A stretch of 5,811 nucleotides of DNA from an uncultured Altererythrobacter sp. (lineage in GTDB: Bacteria; Pseudomonadota; Alphaproteobacteria; Sphingomonadales; Sphingomonadaceae), in the NCBI GenBank assembly GCA_937950385.1, contig CALFEA010000128.1, positions 1-5,811 of the forward strand. The letters are read 5' to 3'. The notes beneath the pieces are model-generated. The model was not told the DNA's origin. It did not search any database and saw nothing but the letters and a program-made list of their open reading frames with translations. Both the position numbers and the translations under genes were made by a program. Position 1 is the first letter of the stretch, and each line of letters begins with the position of its first letter. Of this stretch, positions 5,200 through 5,811 are shown piece after piece.

Positions 5200-5811
5200 C
5201 TACGAAAGCGCGTAATCGCTCACAAACGCATTGGTCTTGCGCTCTTGACCAAAGGTGCTGGTTGGTCCGTGTCCGGGGATGAAGGTGATATCATCGCCCA
5301 GCGGCCACAGCTTTTGCGTGATCGCATCGATCAAATCCTGATGATTGCCCATCGGAAAATCGGTGCGTCCGATAGAGCCTTGGAACAAGACATCGCCGAC
5401 AATCGCAAATTTGCTTGGCCCGTGGAAGAATATCACATGGCCAGGCGTGTGGCCGGGGCAATGGATCACGTCGAGGGTTAGCTCACCAACGGTGACGGTA
5501 TCGCCATCTGCGAGCCAGCGATCGGGTTCGAAAATTTCGCCATTAATGCCGTATTTCTTGCCATCTTCGTCAAGCCGCGAAATCCAAAACCGGTCATCTT
5601 CATGCGGGCCCTCGATAGGAATGCCGAGTTCTTTGGCCAGAATGCCGCTTTCCCCGCAATGGTCGATATGGCCGTGAGTGATCAGGATTTTCTCCAAAGT
5701 CACACCCGATTTGGCGACCGCCGCTCTGAGCTTATCCAAATCCCCGCCCGGATCGGTGAGCGCGCCGCGCATTGTTTTCGTGCACCAGATCAGCGAGCAG
5801 TTCTGCTGCAA
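5200..5811 (-). CDS. Metallo-beta-lactamase-fold hydrolase, glyoxalase II-like (5' partial)
   Basis: The frame is open to the window edge, with 203 residues visible. Similar proteins of the YcbL type are about 215 long, so only some N-terminal residues should be missing; the TTG at 5811 is probably an internal Leu codon. Metal ligands are all present (visible numbering): THGHIDH gives His46, His48, Asp50 and His51; CPGHTPGH gives His121; GDVLF gives Asp140; IPGHGP gives His181. This is the full two-metal site of the glyoxalase II branch. GRTDFPMGNH (148-157) is typical of the YcbL-like group. The likely activity is thioester hydrolysis, such as of S-lactoylglutathione, in the cytoplasm. The separate C-terminal substrate domain of classical GloB is absent, so the true substrate is uncertain. 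It converges on the MAPEG gene, and its TAG directly borders the composite repeat. Confidence 0.92.
   Translation of the reverse strand: MQQNCSLIWCTKTMRGALTDPGGDLDKLRAAVAKSGVTLEKILITHGHIDHCGESGILAKELGIPIEGPHEDDRFWISRLDEDGKKYGINGEIFEPDRWLADGDTVTVGELTLDVIHCPGHTPGHVIFFHGPSKFAIVGDVLFQGSIGRTDFPMGNHQDLIDAITQKLWPLGDDITFIPGHGPTSTFGQERKTNAFVSDYALS

Overview
This is a chromosomal, mostly housekeeping window from an alphaproteobacterium, most likely Sphingomonadales and perhaps Erythrobacteraceae. That placement is an inference. It rests on the moderately GC-rich sequence, the alphaproteobacterial look of the Smc C-terminus ([17 protein letters not shown]), and the gene order rpmF-plsX-fabH-ihfA-merR. 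No sequence search was run.

Layout. On the plus strand, bases 1-1311 hold the C-terminal third or so of the condensin ATPase Smc, whose start lies outside the window. Facing it, and separated by only 16 bases, is a minus-strand cluster. In transcription order it is rpmF (ribosomal protein L32, 4382-4203, only 59 codons), plsX (phosphate acyltransferase), fabH (beta-ketoacyl-ACP synthase III, sharing ATGA with plsX), ihfA (integration host factor alpha) and a small MerR-family regulator. Spacing is tight except for 97 bases between fabH and ihfA, which hold a small hairpin just upstream of a strong ihfA ribosome binding site. A divergent 219-base intergenic region (4383-4601) separates rpmF from a plus-strand MAPEG-family membrane protein (4602-5000). 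It carries several dyads, including a nested hairpin in the presumed rpmF leader. At the right end a glyoxalase-II-like metallo-beta-lactamase-fold hydrolase is read on the minus strand and is cut by the window edge near its N-terminus.

How the genes work together. The rpmF-plsX-fabH block links ribosome assembly with the first steps of phospholipid synthesis (PlsX makes acyl-phosphate) and fatty acid synthesis (FabH starts chains). The downstream ihfA-merR pair supplies a nucleoid protein and a transcription factor of unknown target. Smc and IHF both shape the chromosome but are on opposite strands.

The least ordinary part is the 199-base space between the convergent MAPEG and hydrolase genes. 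It is filled by a composite inverted repeat: imperfect outer arms, two inverted copies of a 28-29 base hairpin module, and further perfect small stems. It looks like a REPIN-like or MITE-like repetitive element that ends at or next to the hydrolase stop codon. No CRISPR array, tRNA, rRNA, transposase or defence system was seen.
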